From Neobacillus sp. PS2-9 (lineage in GTDB: Bacteria; Bacillota; Bacilli; Bacillales; Cytobacillaceae), in NCBI RefSeq assembly GCF_030915525.1, contig NZ_CP133269.1, positions 4,755,001 through 4,819,000 on the forward strand: 64,000 nt of DNA. Direction: 5' to 3'. Both the position numbers and the translations under genes were made by a program. The notes under the pieces were generated by a model. It saw only the letters and a list, made by a program, of their open reading frames with translations. It ran no database searches and had not been told where the DNA came from. This document shows, piece by piece, positions 51,703 to 62,865 of the stretch. How positions within the stretch are numbered: the stretch's first letter is position 1; the number at the start of each line of letters is the position of its first letter.

Positions 51703-51738
51703 ATACCCTTATTCCCTTAAAAATAAGGGTATTTTTTC
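51703..51738 (+). terminator. Orphan plus-strand terminator
   Basis: ATACCCTTATT (51703-51713) pairs with AATAAGGGTAT (51722-51732), followed by six T on the plus strand. No plus-strand gene precedes it; the nearest upstream region is the sigma-54 enhancer. A small RNA may end here. Confidence 0.7.
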
Positions 51739-51787
51739 CGTTTATTTGTTCCAAATCGTTAAATTTTGACTTATTTAGAGCAGTTAA

Positions 51788-52160
51788 CCGGAATATCTCC
51801 GCTTATTTCCGCTTCATAAGCGTCCTCTATATACAATAGCCGGAAATTCTCCGCTTATTAATTCTCATACCTACACGAAAATCAACAATGAATGATAACA
51901 GAACCTTTCTTTTAAGAATTTGATTTTTAGTTATTGAGTTTAGATTTCTAACAAGTTATCTTTCTTTATCAGCTTATTTTGGATGTTTATCAGCGAATCT
52001 GAGGTATTTATCAGCGAATCAACTTTTTCATTAAACTGAACAGGCGTTAGTCACTTGGACTAGTTACCTTTTCAGCCTTTTTTCTTCCTGAACGGGCACT
52101 AGTCACCTTGACTAGTTACCCTTCCACCTCTTTTCCCCCGTAAACGGACACTAGTCGCTG
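51788..52160. repeat. Repeat cluster: 52-bp arrays F0 and F, and a 21-bp array
   Basis: F0: CCGGAA...CTCCGCTTAT at 51788 and 51840 (52 bp). Three TTATCAGC units at 51966, 51987 and 52008 (21 bp). F: units at 52039, 52091 and 52143 (52 bp) with arms ACTAGTCA and TGACTAGT and spacer CCACCTCTTTTCCCCC. With the sigma-54 region and the REP element at 52177 this explains the 945-bp gap 51339-52283. Confidence 0.8.
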
Positions 52161-52176
52161 CCCTCCCAAACAAAAA

Positions 52177-52226
52177 GGTGTCAGGCACCGCCCGTGGACA
52201 TTTATCCACGAGTGGTGCCTGACACC
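52177..52226. repeat. REP-like element, near-copy of 47504-47553
   Basis: GGTGTCAGGCACC and GGTGCCTGACACC ends, with inner GTGGACATTTATCCAC. The two copies differ at few positions over 50 bp. Confidence 0.85.
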
Positions 52227-52241
52227 AAAAGATGCCCCCAC

Positions 52242-52272
52242 AAAAAGAGCAGCCCCTAAATAGGACTGCCCT
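52242..52272 (-). terminator. Terminator of the mglBAC operon
   Basis: GAGCAGCCCC (52247-52256) pairs with GGACTGCCCT (52263-52272) with mismatches, followed by TTTTT on the minus strand. Confidence 0.7.
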
Positions 52273-52283
52273 AAAAAACTCTC

Positions 52284-53306
52284 TTATTTCTTCTTCGCAT
52301 GTTTTCTCATGTCAAAGGCAACCGCTACGACGATAATTAAGCCTTTAACAATGAATTGGATGTATGGACTTACCCCAAGGAAGGCTAGACCGTAGTTGAT
52401 GATTTGGAATATAAGAACACCAGTGACAACGCCTGGTACCGTTCCAATACCACCTGATAAAGATACCCCACCGACCACGCAGGCTGCGATGGCATCTAAT
52501 TCGTACATATTACCTGTATTATTTGTCGCACTACCTACACGGCCTGCTTCAAGCGTACCAGAGAAGCCATATAATAGACCTGCGATCATATAGATAATAA
52601 TAATATTTCTTGCTACGTTAACACCGGAAACCTTTGCAGCTTCAGGATTTCCGCCGATGGCGTACATGTTTTTCCCCAATTGCGTTTTATTCCAAATTAC
52701 CCAAATAACAATAGTAGCTATAATAGCATAAATAACAAGATAAGGAATTTCATAGGAACCAATTGGAATCCCACGTTGGGCAAAAGTTGTAAACTTTTCG
52801 CTTAATCCACCAATCGGCTGTGCGCCATATGGCGGGCGGTCAAAATAAATGGAAGTTAAACCATACACACCAATCATCATACCTAAGGTAGCAATGAACG
52901 GTGGAACGTGTAATTTTGATACAATGACACCATTCACTGTTGCAATAAGACCAGTTGCAATCATTGCAATAATAATCGGAACAATCAACGGTAATTCCGG
53001 TAAATTCGGATACATTTTATACGCGTAATCGCCCGCTTGCAGCATAGATGCTGAGATAACGGCTGCGAGTCCGACCATCCGTCCAGCAGATAAGTCCGTG
53101 CCGGCTGTAATCAGGATTCCTGCCATCCCTAGTGCAATGATGATACGGGACGAGGATTGACTTAAAATATTGATTAAGTTTGTAACTGAAAGAAAGTCAG
53201 GAGAAGCGATTACGATTCCAATAACGAGTAGGATTAAAAAGACATAAATCACATTATCAAAGAGCAGTTTGGTTATACTGCCTTTTTGTGTAGCTGAATT
53301 TTTCAT
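52284..53306 (-). CDS. mglC: Galactose/methyl-galactoside ABC permease MglC
   Basis: 340 residues. Branched/ribose-type sugar permease with about ten hydrophobic segments, TDLSAGRMVGLAAVI near 70, AIGGNPEAAKVSGVNV in the coupling loop, and ACVVGGVSLSGGIGTV near the C-terminus. The ATG at 53306 has AGGAGG eight bases ahead; the one at 53312 overlaps the ribosome site and is less likely. It is the third gene of mglB-mglA-mglC, 12 bp after mglA. Confidence 0.9.
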   Translation of the reverse strand: MKNSATQKGSITKLLFDNVIYVFLILLVIGIVIASPDFLSVTNLINILSQSSSRIIIALGMAGILITAGTDLSAGRMVGLAAVISASMLQAGDYAYKMYPNLPELPLIVPIIIAMIATGLIATVNGVIVSKLHVPPFIATLGMMIGVYGLTSIYFDRPPYGAQPIGGLSEKFTTFAQRGIPIGSYEIPYLVIYAIIATIVIWVIWNKTQLGKNMYAIGGNPEAAKVSGVNVARNIIIIYMIAGLLYGFSGTLEAGRVGSATNNTGNMYELDAIAACVVGGVSLSGGIGTVPGVVTGVLIFQIINYGLAFLGVSPYIQFIVKGLIIVVAVAFDMRKHAKKK

Positions 53307-53318
53307 TTGCATCTCCTC

Positions 53319-54824
53319 CTAATACAAAGCTGCTAATCGCATGATTTCTTCTTGCGATGTTTTTGCTGTTTCAACGATTCCCGCTGCTTTACCATTACTC
53401 ATGACCAAAATTCGGTCGGTTACCCCTAAAAGCTCTGGCATTTCAGAAGAAATCATAATAATTCCCTTTCCTTCTGCCGCTAACTCATTAATTAACTGGT
53501 AGATTTCAAACTTGGCTCCTACATCGATTCCTCGTGTCGGTTCATCCAGCAATAAAATATCCGGTTTGGTTAAAAGCCAGCGCCCAATAATCACCTTCTG
53601 CTGGTTACCGCCTGAAAGACTGCCAATGGCTGTTTTTTGTGAAGGAGTTTTTACCTTCATTGAATCAATGACCCATTGTGTATCGTGTTCTACTTTCTTA
53701 TCTGACAGAAACCCGCTTTTTGTTTTATATTGTTTCATGTTAGAAATAATCGAGTTAAAGCTAATGCTTAATTCAGGGAAAATTCCTGTTGATCTTCTTT
53801 CTTCTGTTACGAGTGCAAAGCCGTTTTTGATCGCGTGCTGTGGAGAATGATTTTGAATCACCTTTCCGTGTAATTCAATTGTTCCAGATGAGATTCCGCG
53901 AATGCCAAACAGCGCCTCAACCACCTCTGTTCGCTTTGAACCTACTAATCCAGCAATCCCTAAGATTTCACCTTTACGAAGTTCAAAGTTAATATTTGAA
54001 AAAGAAGGCTGTGTTTCCGCTGTAAAATCTGAAACCTTTAAGATCTTTTCTCCCGGTTCGTTTACTTTAGCTGGGAATCGCTGAGATAGGTCACGGCCAA
54101 CCATCAGCTTGATAATCTCATCTGTTGTTAATTCCTTCGCGCTTCTTGTCGCAATATATTGACCGTCACGCATGATCGTCACTTCATCGGAGATCTTCAG
54201 AATTTCCTCCATTTTGTGAGAAATATAGATGATCGCCACATGCTCACTTTGGAGCTTCCGGATGATTCTAAACAGATGATTTACCTCTGTTTCGGTTAGG
54301 GACGAGGTCGGTTCGTCCATTACGATGATTTTTGAATGATAAGAAACGGCTTTAGCAATTTCCACCATTTGCATTTCCGAAACGGATAATGTGCTCACCT
54401 TGCTGCGAGGGTCGATGTTGATATCCAAACTCTTAAAAATAGCTGTTGTATCCTCGTACATTTTCTTCTCATCAACGAAAATGCCTTTTTTCGGATATCG
54501 CCCTAGCCATAAATTATCCATAACATTTTGCTGACGTACCTGGTTTAGTTCTTGGTGCACCATGGAAACGCCGTTTTCAAGTGCCTGCTTTGAATTAGCA
54601 AAGGAAACCTCTTTTCCATCAAACAGAATTTTGCCTTCATCCATCGAGTAAATGCCAAATAGGCATTTCATTAATGTGGATTTTCCTGCACCATTTTCGC
54701 CCATCAAGGCATGTACGGAACCAGGCTTCACTTTCAGGGAAACGTTGTCCAATGCAAGTACTCCAGGGAATCTTTTGGTAATATTAAGCATTTCTAGTAG
54801 ATTGGTAGTACTGGATTCTGACAT
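53319..54824 (-). CDS. mglA: Galactose ABC importer ATPase MglA
   Basis: 501 residues with two ABC domains in tandem, typical of RbsA/MglA/AraG. Domain 1: Walker [10 protein letters not shown] (about 44-52), signature [14 protein letters not shown], Walker [14 protein letters not shown]. Domain 2 (about 265-495) has a degenerate Walker A (GLVGSKRTE), signature [15 protein letters not shown] and [11 protein letters not shown]. Degeneracy of the second site is normal in this family. AAGGAGG precedes the ATG. A 200-bp gap with a structured repeat separates it from mglB. Confidence 0.92.
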   Translation of the reverse strand: MSESSTTNLLEMLNITKRFPGVLALDNVSLKVKPGSVHALMGENGAGKSTLMKCLFGIYSMDEGKILFDGKEVSFANSKQALENGVSMVHQELNQVRQQNVMDNLWLGRYPKKGIFVDEKKMYEDTTAIFKSLDINIDPRSKVSTLSVSEMQMVEIAKAVSYHSKIIVMDEPTSSLTETEVNHLFRIIRKLQSEHVAIIYISHKMEEILKISDEVTIMRDGQYIATRSAKELTTDEIIKLMVGRDLSQRFPAKVNEPGEKILKVSDFTAETQPSFSNINFELRKGEILGIAGLVGSKRTEVVEALFGIRGISSGTIELHGKVIQNHSPQHAIKNGFALVTEERRSTGIFPELSISFNSIISNMKQYKTKSGFLSDKKVEHDTQWVIDSMKVKTPSQKTAIGSLSGGNQQKVIIGRWLLTKPDILLLDEPTRGIDVGAKFEIYQLINELAAEGKGIIMISSEMPELLGVTDRILVMSNGKAAGIVETAKTSQEEIMRLAALY

Positions 54825-54932
54825 GAGCGAACCTCCTTACTAACTATTTAAAAAATAAGAGAAGCACCAGCGTTGTGCGTCCCATTTTTGATAAAAATTT
54901 CAGATCCTACGGTGTCCCGCTCCAAATCTTTG

Positions 54933-55025
54933 CAGCAATACCCCGAACGAAAGAAAAGAAGATTCCTTTCCTTCGTTCGAAGAGCGCCAGGGGCTGACCT
55001 TCATCAGCCCTGGACAGGCGCTTCT
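54933..55025. repeat. Structured repeat between mglB and mglA
   Basis: CGAACGAA/TTTCGTTCG arms (54942-54985) are followed by GAGCGCC, AGGGGCTGA, TCAGCCCT and GGCGCTT, forming a long GC-rich stem on the minus strand just after mglB. It may limit read-through, giving excess binding protein. Part of its sequence recalls the repeat at 39427. Confidence 0.6.
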
Positions 55026-55032
55026 ACTTTTC

Positions 55033-56094
55033 TTATTTATACGCGTCTTTACCAACTTGGATGTTGTCTTTTGTTACTTCAACGTAAGGAACACGAACCG
55101 CTTTCTTGTCGTCAAGCTTCCACTCTGTTCCATCTAAAACGTCCTTACCGTTTGCTGCATTTGTAGCAAGTTCAATGGTTGCTTTACCTTGGTTTTTCGC
55201 GTCATTTAACACAGTACCAACCATTTTCCCTTTTTCAATCATTTCTAATGCTTCAGGAATCGCGTCAACACCTACAACTGGCATATACTTGTCGCCAGAG
55301 AAGTATCCACCCTTTTCAAGAGATGCAATCGCACCTAATGCCATACCGTCGTTGTTAGCGATCACGAATTCGATTTTGTCATTGTATTTTGCTAACCAAG
55401 CATCCATTTTTTCAGTTGCTTTTGTTGCATCCCACATAGCTGTATCCATCGCTAATTCTTCAACTTGGATGCCTTTTTCTTTTACAGTATCAACTGCAAA
55501 CTTTGTACGCGCTTCTGCATCTGGGTGTCCTGGTTCACCTTTTAATAGTACGTATTGGATTTTGCCGTCTTTATTCTTATCCCACTTATCTTTGTTCGCT
55601 TCCCAAGCCTTCGCAATCAATTCACCCTGAATCACGCCTGATTCAGAAGATGTTGTTCCTACATAGTAAGCTTTATCATAGCCTGCTAGTACACTTGCAT
55701 CTGGCTCTTTGTTAAAGAAAATAACTGGAATATTCTTTGGTTTTGCTTTATCAATAATTGTTTGAGCTGCTTTTGGATCTACTAGGTTGATAGCTAGGGA
55801 TTTTGCACCCTTTGCAATCAATGTATCTACTTGCTCAATTTGTTTTGCCTGGTCGTTTTGTGAGTCATTTAGCATAAGGTTTACTTTACCCTTTGCTGAA
55901 TCTTCCATTGCACGACGTACATAGGACATGAAGTTGTCATCAAATTTGTAGATGGTTGCACCAACAGCTGGTAGACCGCCGTCCTTACCTTTGCCAGAAT
56001 CAGAACCGCTTGTTGAGCTGCTGCAGCCTGCGGCTAATAGAATACTAGATGCAACTGTTAAAGATAGAACCAACCCTTTTTTCTTCTTAAGCAT
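55033..56094 (-). CDS. mglB: Galactose/glucose-binding lipoprotein MglB
   Basis: 353 residues. Lipoprotein signal with LLAAGC (Cys24), a Ser/Gly linker, then a periplasmic-binding-protein type 1 domain. The hinge and sugar-contact regions read [37 protein letters not shown] and [12 protein letters not shown], as in MglB proteins of Firmicutes. AAAAGGAGAATGATC precedes the ATG. It is first in the operon, with a perfect cre about 150 bp upstream. Confidence 0.92.
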   Translation of the reverse strand: MLKKKKGLVLSLTVASSILLAAGCSSSTSGSDSGKGKDGGLPAVGATIYKFDDNFMSYVRRAMEDSAKGKVNLMLNDSQNDQAKQIEQVDTLIAKGAKSLAINLVDPKAAQTIIDKAKPKNIPVIFFNKEPDASVLAGYDKAYYVGTTSSESGVIQGELIAKAWEANKDKWDKNKDGKIQYVLLKGEPGHPDAEARTKFAVDTVKEKGIQVEELAMDTAMWDATKATEKMDAWLAKYNDKIEFVIANNDGMALGAIASLEKGGYFSGDKYMPVVGVDAIPEALEMIEKGKMVGTVLNDAKNQGKATIELATNAANGKDVLDGTEWKLDDKKAVRVPYVEVTKDNIQVGKDAYK

Positions 56095-56238
56095 GTGATC
56101 ATTCTCCTTTTTCCTTTTGATAAAGACTAACGGTGCTTAACTAGCCTGCGTGTAAGCCCTTACACATATGTTAGCATCAGGAGAACCACTGCAATAGTTC
56201 CAAACTATAGCACATTTTTGTGAATACCTAGACATTTT

Positions 56239-56252
56239 TGCAAACGATTACA
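56239..56252. promoter_or_regulatory. CcpA cre site upstream of mglB
   Basis: TGCAAACGATTACA fits TGNAARCGNWWWCA at every position. It lies 145-158 bp before mglB, in the promoter region downstream of the sensor operon. Glucose repression of galactose uptake is expected. An inverted repeat TGTAAGCCCTTACA at 56141-56154 may be a site for the AraC-type regulator. Confidence 0.65.
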
Positions 56253-56281
56253 ATTTTCTGATAGTTAAATCCTATTTTTAT

Positions 56282-56326
56282 AAAAAAATGTGAGGCGACT
56301 CCTTTGCTTGAAATCAGCCTCACATT
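56282..56326 (-). terminator. Terminator of the three-component sensor operon
   Basis: AATGTGAGGC (56287-56296) pairs with GCCTCACATT (56317-56326), followed by a T-run on the minus strand, nine bases past the regulator stop. Confidence 0.88.
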
Positions 56327-56335
56327 GAAATCTTA

Positions 56336-57925
56336 TTATTGACTAACGGTTGCCTTGCGGAATTCTGACGGTGATAAGCCGGTTTGTTTTTTAAAGACGC
56401 GGCTGAAATAATTAGGGTCTTTGTAGCCAACGGAATAGCATATTTCCTTTAAGCTCTTCCCTGGATCCACCATTTCTGCTTTGGCGTGCTGGATCCTGAT
56501 CTCCGTCAGATAATCAATAAATGTCATCCCAAATCGGTCTTTAAATAATTTGCTTAAATAAAACGGACTCAATTCCACAAATTCCGCCACTGATTCTAAC
56601 GTAATCGAATCAGCAAAATGCTTTTCAATATATTCCTTGGCTTTATGCAGCATACCCTTAGCATGATTATTTCTCCACACCTGCACATGATGGACAACTG
56701 ATAATAAATGAGATTTTCCTTTTTCAAAAATCACATTTCTATCCTCGAATACATCAATAGTCGGTGTTTGTTCATAGCTGATACCTAAATCATGAAGCAT
56801 ACGCGACAGCAGAATAAACAATTCGTCGAATGACTTTTTCACTAGTACTGCTTTTACGTTTTTATCATCTGCATGCTTGGCAACAAACGTATCAAAAATA
56901 TATAAAACTTGATTGACGTCCCCCTGACGGACCGCCTCTAACAATTTTTTCTCTACTTCAAGTACACCATTTTCCGGGTTTTCCTGGGATGACCCTTGTT
57001 TGACCCCAATGATATACTTACGGTTCGGTGTTTTTAATAGCTGTTTTAGGGCCAATACGGCTTCATGATAGGATTGATTTAACTCATGGGCATGATTATA
57101 AGGGAGTCCCACCCCTATTCGTAGTTCAGCCTGGAAAGATTCTTTTTGAAACAAGTGGTGCAGCCTCTCAACGATCACCTGTACACTCGTTTTAAATTTT
57201 GGTTTTTCCTCAGTCTTTTTACATAAAAATAAAACTGGTACTTGTGAGTCGGTTAATTGCCCAATCATCATCTCTTCATTTTTCCCTACTGATTTTTGGA
57301 CTTCCTTCAGCCACATATACCAATTCTGCCTATCGCTGATTGAAAGCTCGGCATTCGCCCTTGGCTGAAGAGAGAGAAGCATAATATATCCCGAGGTAAT
57401 TTCTACCCCTAATAATTGGCCCCACTCATCGAACGTAATATCTCGAACCGAATTAACTAATAGAGAAGATACCCACTCTTTTTGAGCGATAGATACGGCA
57501 CGCTCGAGGTTTTCTCTTAAGCTTTGCTGTTCTTCTCTAAGTTTCCGCTCCTCTAAGATATCACTAGAAACACGTGCAACTGCCTCCAGGATATCTTGTT
57601 TACTGCTCGGTTTGAGGATATATTCTTTGACACCCTGCTGCATCACTTCTTTGGCGTATTCAAATGTATTAAAAGCAGAAACCATAATAAAGCGGATCCC
57701 TGGGTCCATTTTTCTAATTTCCTTAACCGCTTGAACTCCATCCACACCGGGCATTTTAATATCCATAAAAATAATATCAGGCCTGTGTTCTGCAGCCATT
57801 TCTATTGCTTTCCTGCCATTGGGAGCTTCCCCAATGACCCTTACGTCCTTTAAGGAGCTGTTAATAATTTTCGTTAATGCTTTCCGCTCAATCACTTCAT
57901 CATCCACTATAAGAATACTTAACAA
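56336..57925 (-). CDS. AraC-type response regulator, YesN-like (TTG start)
   Basis: 529 residues from TTG 57925, which has AAAAGGGGGAAG in front; the frame opens at another TTG (57949) without a ribosome site. Receiver domain: DDE at 8-10, phospho-Asp55 in [13 protein letters not shown], Lys in [10 protein letters not shown] ~280-residue central region follows, then two AraC HTHs (about 430-525) with [31 protein letters not shown] and [22 protein letters not shown]. It overlaps the kinase gene by 26 bp. As the operon lies just upstream of mglB, it likely activates mglBAC. Confidence 0.9.
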   Translation of the reverse strand: MLSILIVDDEVIERKALTKIINSSLKDVRVIGEAPNGRKAIEMAAEHRPDIIFMDIKMPGVDGVQAVKEIRKMDPGIRFIMVSAFNTFEYAKEVMQQGVKEYILKPSSKQDILEAVARVSSDILEERKLREEQQSLRENLERAVSIAQKEWVSSLLVNSVRDITFDEWGQLLGVEITSGYIMLLSLQPRANAELSISDRQNWYMWLKEVQKSVGKNEEMMIGQLTDSQVPVLFLCKKTEEKPKFKTSVQVIVERLHHLFQKESFQAELRIGVGLPYNHAHELNQSYHEAVLALKQLLKTPNRKYIIGVKQGSSQENPENGVLEVEKKLLEAVRQGDVNQVLYIFDTFVAKHADDKNVKAVLVKKSFDELFILLSRMLHDLGISYEQTPTIDVFEDRNVIFEKGKSHLLSVVHHVQVWRNNHAKGMLHKAKEYIEKHFADSITLESVAEFVELSPFYLSKLFKDRFGMTFIDYLTEIRIQHAKAEMVDPGKSLKEICYSVGYKDPNYFSRVFKKQTGLSPSEFRKATVSQ

Positions 57926-59378
57926 GCCCGCTTCCCCCTTTTTCCGCAATAGGAATGGTCAGTCTAAAATTGGTTCCCTTAGATAGCTCTGATTCGATTT
58001 CAACCACATCATTTCGCTGATAAAAAAGCTGCAGTCTTCTTATGACGTTTTTGACGCCAATTCCATTTGAATGATCTTTTGCCTTTTCAGGTGGTTCGTC
58101 AGCTCCCACAGTCCCATCCACATATTGAAGCAGTCTTTTTTTGACCGACTCGTTCATTCCATCTCCGTTATCGATTACTTCTACGTAGATTCGGTCCTGA
58201 TGACGATAAATATGAAGACGGATTTCGCCATTTGCTTCATAGGCTTCGACGCCATGAATAAAGGCGTTTTCGATTAATGGCTGAAGGATTAAACTAGGAA
58301 TTTCAATATCTAGACAATCTTCCTCAATCTCTGTGACAAACTGGATCCGTTCACCAAATCGAGTCTGTTGAATATAAAAATACTCTTTTACAATTCGTAC
58401 TTCATCTCTAAGGGTCGAAGCTTTATCGAAATCACTTAAGTTATAGCGAAGAATAGCAGCAACTGCCTCTATCAAGCGCGAGGTATGCTCTGCTTCCTCT
58501 AAATAGGCCATCTTTGAAACCGTATTCAAAGTATTGAATAAGAAGTGAGGATTAATCTGGTTTTGAAGACTCCTTAACTCTAATTCTTTTAACAGCTTAT
58601 CTAATTCGCCCTTTTGTTTGATTTCCGTTACTAGTTGTCTTAGGTTTGTCCGCATTTGGTTGAACGTTTCGGTTAACGGCTTTAATTCATCCTTTGTTGT
58701 GATTTTTATATCTTCCCCTGATAAGTTCCCTTTTGAGATTTGCTTAGCCGCTTGTGACAACAAACTAATCGGCTTAGTAATCCCCCCCGAAATCCATAAT
58801 GCCAACAAGGTGCTTAGGAAAAAAGCTGCTGCGAAAAGAGAAATCGACATGAGTTTATAATAATGGTTTTGTCTTTCCATCTGATTATAGAATTCTTGAT
58901 AATCAGTGAGTTTATTGTTCAACAGACCAAGTGTACTTTCTTGCAAGAAGGAGGCAATTTTCATCACTTCATTAAAATGATAGGAATATTGGTTAATATC
59001 GTCCTTTTGGAAGGCCAAAATAGTTGCATCACTTTCTTCCAAAAAACTATCGATCATATTTTTATAATTAATAAGTTTGATATCATTCGTATCTAGTTCC
59101 TCATACAGGCTACTTTGATCCTTGAGGAGCTTGGTCTTTTCTCTTTGATAGTCTCTTAGATACGAAACTTCCTTATCTAAAACATACGCATGCAGTTTTT
59201 CCGCCACTAAATTCGTCCTTTTGGAGATATCATTGAGAAGGAGAAAACGCTCAAAGCTATCATCATATTCAACGACGAGATTTTCACTGCTTTTATAAAA
59301 AAAGAAGCCGACTGAGGATAGCAAAACGACCAGTACGATGAAATAAAGAAGCAATTTGGACCGAATTCTAAATAACAT
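57900..59378 (-). CDS. LytS/YesM-type sensor histidine kinase
   Basis: 492 residues. Membrane helices at about 8-28 and 178-197 enclose a ~150-residue extracellular helical domain. A HAMP domain (about 198-250) leads to the His_kinase box [20 protein letters not shown] with His278, then HATPase with VIDNGDGM and [13 protein letters not shown]. Its ATG overlaps the stop of the sugar-binding protein gene (TGATG). It probably senses sugar through contact of its outer domain with that protein, in the manner described for XylFII-LytS pairs. The phosphate passes to the AraC-type regulator downstream. Confidence 0.9.
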   Translation of the reverse strand: MLFRIRSKLLLYFIVLVVLLSSVGFFFYKSSENLVVEYDDSFERFLLLNDISKRTNLVAEKLHAYVLDKEVSYLRDYQREKTKLLKDQSSLYEELDTNDIKLINYKNMIDSFLEESDATILAFQKDDINQYSYHFNEVMKIASFLQESTLGLLNNKLTDYQEFYNQMERQNHYYKLMSISLFAAAFFLSTLLALWISGGITKPISLLSQAAKQISKGNLSGEDIKITTKDELKPLTETFNQMRTNLRQLVTEIKQKGELDKLLKELELRSLQNQINPHFLFNTLNTVSKMAYLEEAEHTSRLIEAVAAILRYNLSDFDKASTLRDEVRIVKEYFYIQQTRFGERIQFVTEIEEDCLDIEIPSLILQPLIENAFIHGVEAYEANGEIRLHIYRHQDRIYVEVIDNGDGMNESVKKRLLQYVDGTVGADEPPEKAKDHSNGIGVKNVIRRLQLFYQRNDVVEIESELSKGTNFRLTIPIAEKGGSGLVKYSYSG

Positions 59379-60379
59379 CAGTTGTTGTCCTCCTTGTTAT
59401 GCATCACACTTACGGGTAAGTCTCCTATTCTCATAATTCTTGTTTCTGTATGGACAACCTGAGAGACTGTTTTTCCTTCAATTATGTCAATCATCATTTT
59501 CACTGCTCTGTACCCCATTTCATAGGGCTGTTGAACAACGGTTGCCTTGATTGTTCCTCTTCGAATATAGTCCAGGGTTTCAGGTAGCGTATCAAATCCA
59601 ATCACGTACACTTCTCTTTGTTTTTTATATTTCTCAATAACCTGCGCAATTCCGATCCCATCGAGGGCACTGGTTCCATAAAAGGCATTGATTTCGGGGT
59701 GGTCTTTTAGGAGTTGATTGGCCTTTTCTGCTGCTTTTACTGTACTGATTTCGGATTGCTGGATGTCAATAATATGTATTCCCGGCGCTTCTTTTACTGC
59801 GTCCTGAAATCCCTTCACACGCTGTTGCTGATGGTTCGCGTAAAAGGTCCCGGTAATAATGGCAACATTGGCTTTCCCGTTTGTATCGGTAATTAAGGCT
59901 TTTCCAGCCAAATATCCTGAGTAATAATTGTCTGTTCCTATATAGGCTAGACGAAGGCTGTTGGCAGCATCCGTGTCTACTGTGATGACTGGAATTCCTC
60001 CAGCGATGACACGGTTAATTAAAGGGGTAAATTGTTCATCACTTAATCCCTGTGTCAAGATTCCATCTACCTTAGAAGCAGCAGACATTTCAATGGTCTT
60101 TAAATGGTCGTCTATATTTGCCTGCTTCGGCCCCGAGTATTCCAGTAGCACACCATATTTTTTGGCGGCATCCTTTGCCCCGCTTTCAACGAGTCTCCAA
60201 TACTCGTTATCTAGCTCTTCCGGAACAAGGACAAAATGATATTTATAGGTGTCAGGTACTTTCTTTTCAACGGGCAAATGATGGGTAACCACCTTATAGC
60301 CATAAAAAACCGACAAGGAGCAACTCACAATAAATAATAAAACACCAAATGTATACGCTACCAAAGATAACTTGCTCAA
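59378..60379 (-). CDS. Membrane-anchored sugar-binding sensor protein (TTG start)
   Basis: 333 residues. One uncleaved N-terminal helix (about 7-27) is followed by a type 1 periplasmic-binding-protein fold: [69 protein letters not shown]. No lipobox. GGGGAG lies six bases before the TTG. It is the first gene of a sensor operon with kinase and regulator and is similar to, but distinct from, MglB. It likely detects galactose or a related sugar for the kinase rather than feeding the importer. Confidence 0.88.
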   Translation of the reverse strand: MSKLSLVAYTFGVLLFIVSCSLSVFYGYKVVTHHLPVEKKVPDTYKYHFVLVPEELDNEYWRLVESGAKDAAKKYGVLLEYSGPKQANIDDHLKTIEMSAASKVDGILTQGLSDEQFTPLINRVIAGGIPVITVDTDAANSLRLAYIGTDNYYSGYLAGKALITDTNGKANVAIITGTFYANHQQQRVKGFQDAVKEAPGIHIIDIQQSEISTVKAAEKANQLLKDHPEINAFYGTSALDGIGIAQVIEKYKKQREVYVIGFDTLPETLDYIRRGTIKATVVQQPYEMGYRAVKMMIDIIEGKTVSQVVHTETRIMRIGDLPVSVMHNKEDNN

Positions 60380-60456
60380 TCTATCTCCCCACTCTCGATG
60401 CCACTCTAACTACCGCTATTATACGGAACATTCCAAAAATCGACAATGAAAAGAAT

Positions 60457-60745
60457 ATGGTGTCAGGCACCATAGTAAGATACTCTACGGATTCGGACCA
60501 TTCTTTGCTTTTTGATGCTTGGTCTGTCCGAATTGCCGCGCCTTCTGACTATGTTTCTGCTTTTTCCGCCTACTCTGTCCGAATGACCCTCGCATTCGGA
60601 CAACTCTTTGCTTTTTCCGCCTACTCTGTCCAAATGAGCCCTGTATTCGGACAACTCTCTGCTTGTTCACGCTTGGTCTGTCCGAATGATCCACGCATTC
60701 GGACAACTCTTTGCTTTTTTACGCTTAGTTTGTCTGAATAATCCC
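60457..60745. repeat. REP-like half element and array G (51-52-bp units)
   Basis: A single ATGGTGTCAGGCACCAT (60457-60473) precedes the array. TGTCCGAAT-like motifs occur at 60525, 60576, 60627, 60679 and 60731 (spacings 51, 51, 52, 52). Arms are TGTCCGAAT with ATTCGGACA, and the spacer is ACTCTTTGCTTTTTCCGCC. The 413-bp gap 60380-60792 holds only this, the galR terminator and the sensor promoter. Confidence 0.9.
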
Positions 60746-60760
60746 CGCATTCGACATAAC

Positions 60761-60786
60761 AAAAAACCCACCACTGGTATGGTGAG
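60761..60786 (-). terminator. Terminator of the galT-galM-galR operon
   Basis: CTCACCA and TGGTGGG pair with one mismatch and TTTTTT follows on the minus strand, seven bases after the galR stop. Confidence 0.75.
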
Positions 60787-60792
60787 TTTCCT

Positions 60793-61788
<996 letters not shown>

Positions 61789-62847
61789 TCAAACTCCTAA
61801 TGTATTAGCAAAAAAACGATACGTCGTTGTAGAATAGTATAAATCTTGCGGCTCCAAGATAACAGTTGGAAATGCTGGATGATGAATAGCATCAGGAAAT
61901 CCTTGTGTTTCCAAGCAAACGCCTAAATAATTTCTAGCACGGACACCTGATATGGAATACGGTGCCTCTAAATGGTTTGCTGTGTAAACAACGACACATG
62001 GCTGATTGGTCGTCACCAGCAATGAGCGTCCACTTTCCTCATCACTTAACATGACCGTATTCTCACCCTCTTTTGTAAAAACAAGCGGATGGTCGTAGCC
62101 TTTTCCAACAAGAACATTTTGTGGATAAGAGGATTGGATCCCCGTACTCAATCTCCGGCCATGCTGGAAGTCAAATGGTGTATTTCGAGAAGCTAGTACT
62201 CTCCCGGTCGGAATCAAATCAGCCCCTAACTCCAAGAAGCGGTCACTTTCTAACTGGAGAATATGCTCAGAACAATCCCTTTTAAGATTTCCGCTTAAAT
62301 TAAAATAGGTATGATTGTTTAAATTAACTAACGTTTTTTGGTCCGTTTTCCCTTTGAAGGTTATACTCAGCTCATTTTTATTATTTAGAAGATAAGTGAC
62401 CGTTGTTTCCAGGTTACCTGGATATCCCTCATCCCCATCTGGACTTAAGTAGAAAAGTTTCAGACCAACTGCATGTTCTTCCACGATTTTTTCCGTTTTC
62501 CAAATCACAGAATTAAAGCCCTTCTTCCCCCCATGTAAATGGTTAGGCGGCTGATTTTCTGCCAGCCGGTATTCCTGTCCATCCAGTTCAAACCGAGCAC
62601 CTTGAATACGCCCCGCAACTCGGCCGACAACCGCTCCAAAGTATGGAGACAAGTCCAAATAATCCTCGAATTCCTCAAAACCGAGGACCACATTCTCAAA
62701 CTTCCCCTGACGGTCAGGAACCATAATCTTCGTAATTACACACCCAAAATTCAAGCAGGAGACCGTCATGCCTGAATCGTTCACAAAGGTATATTCCCTT
62801 ACCATTTCATCCTGATACTGACCAACCCATCTTTCTAGTATTTCCAT
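61789..62847 (-). CDS. galM: Aldose 1-epimerase (galactose mutarotase)
   Basis: 352 residues. Interconverts alpha and beta anomers of galactose. Family motifs: NHLHGGKKGF with a sugar-contact His, VNLNNHTYFNLSG with catalytic His, KGYDHPLVF, and the catalytic Glu in LGVCLETQGFPDAIHHP. No signal peptide. GAGGGAAA precedes the ATG. It lies 18 bp after galT and 3 bp before galR. Confidence 0.92.
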   Translation of the reverse strand: MEILERWVGQYQDEMVREYTFVNDSGMTVSCLNFGCVITKIMVPDRQGKFENVVLGFEEFEDYLDLSPYFGAVVGRVAGRIQGARFELDGQEYRLAENQPPNHLHGGKKGFNSVIWKTEKIVEEHAVGLKLFYLSPDGDEGYPGNLETTVTYLLNNKNELSITFKGKTDQKTLVNLNNHTYFNLSGNLKRDCSEHILQLESDRFLELGADLIPTGRVLASRNTPFDFQHGRRLSTGIQSSYPQNVLVGKGYDHPLVFTKEGENTVMLSDEESGRSLLVTTNQPCVVVYTANHLEAPYSISGVRARNYLGVCLETQGFPDAIHHPAFPTVILEPQDLYYSTTTYRFFANTLGV

Positions 62848-62865
62848 TTTCCCTCACGCACCACT

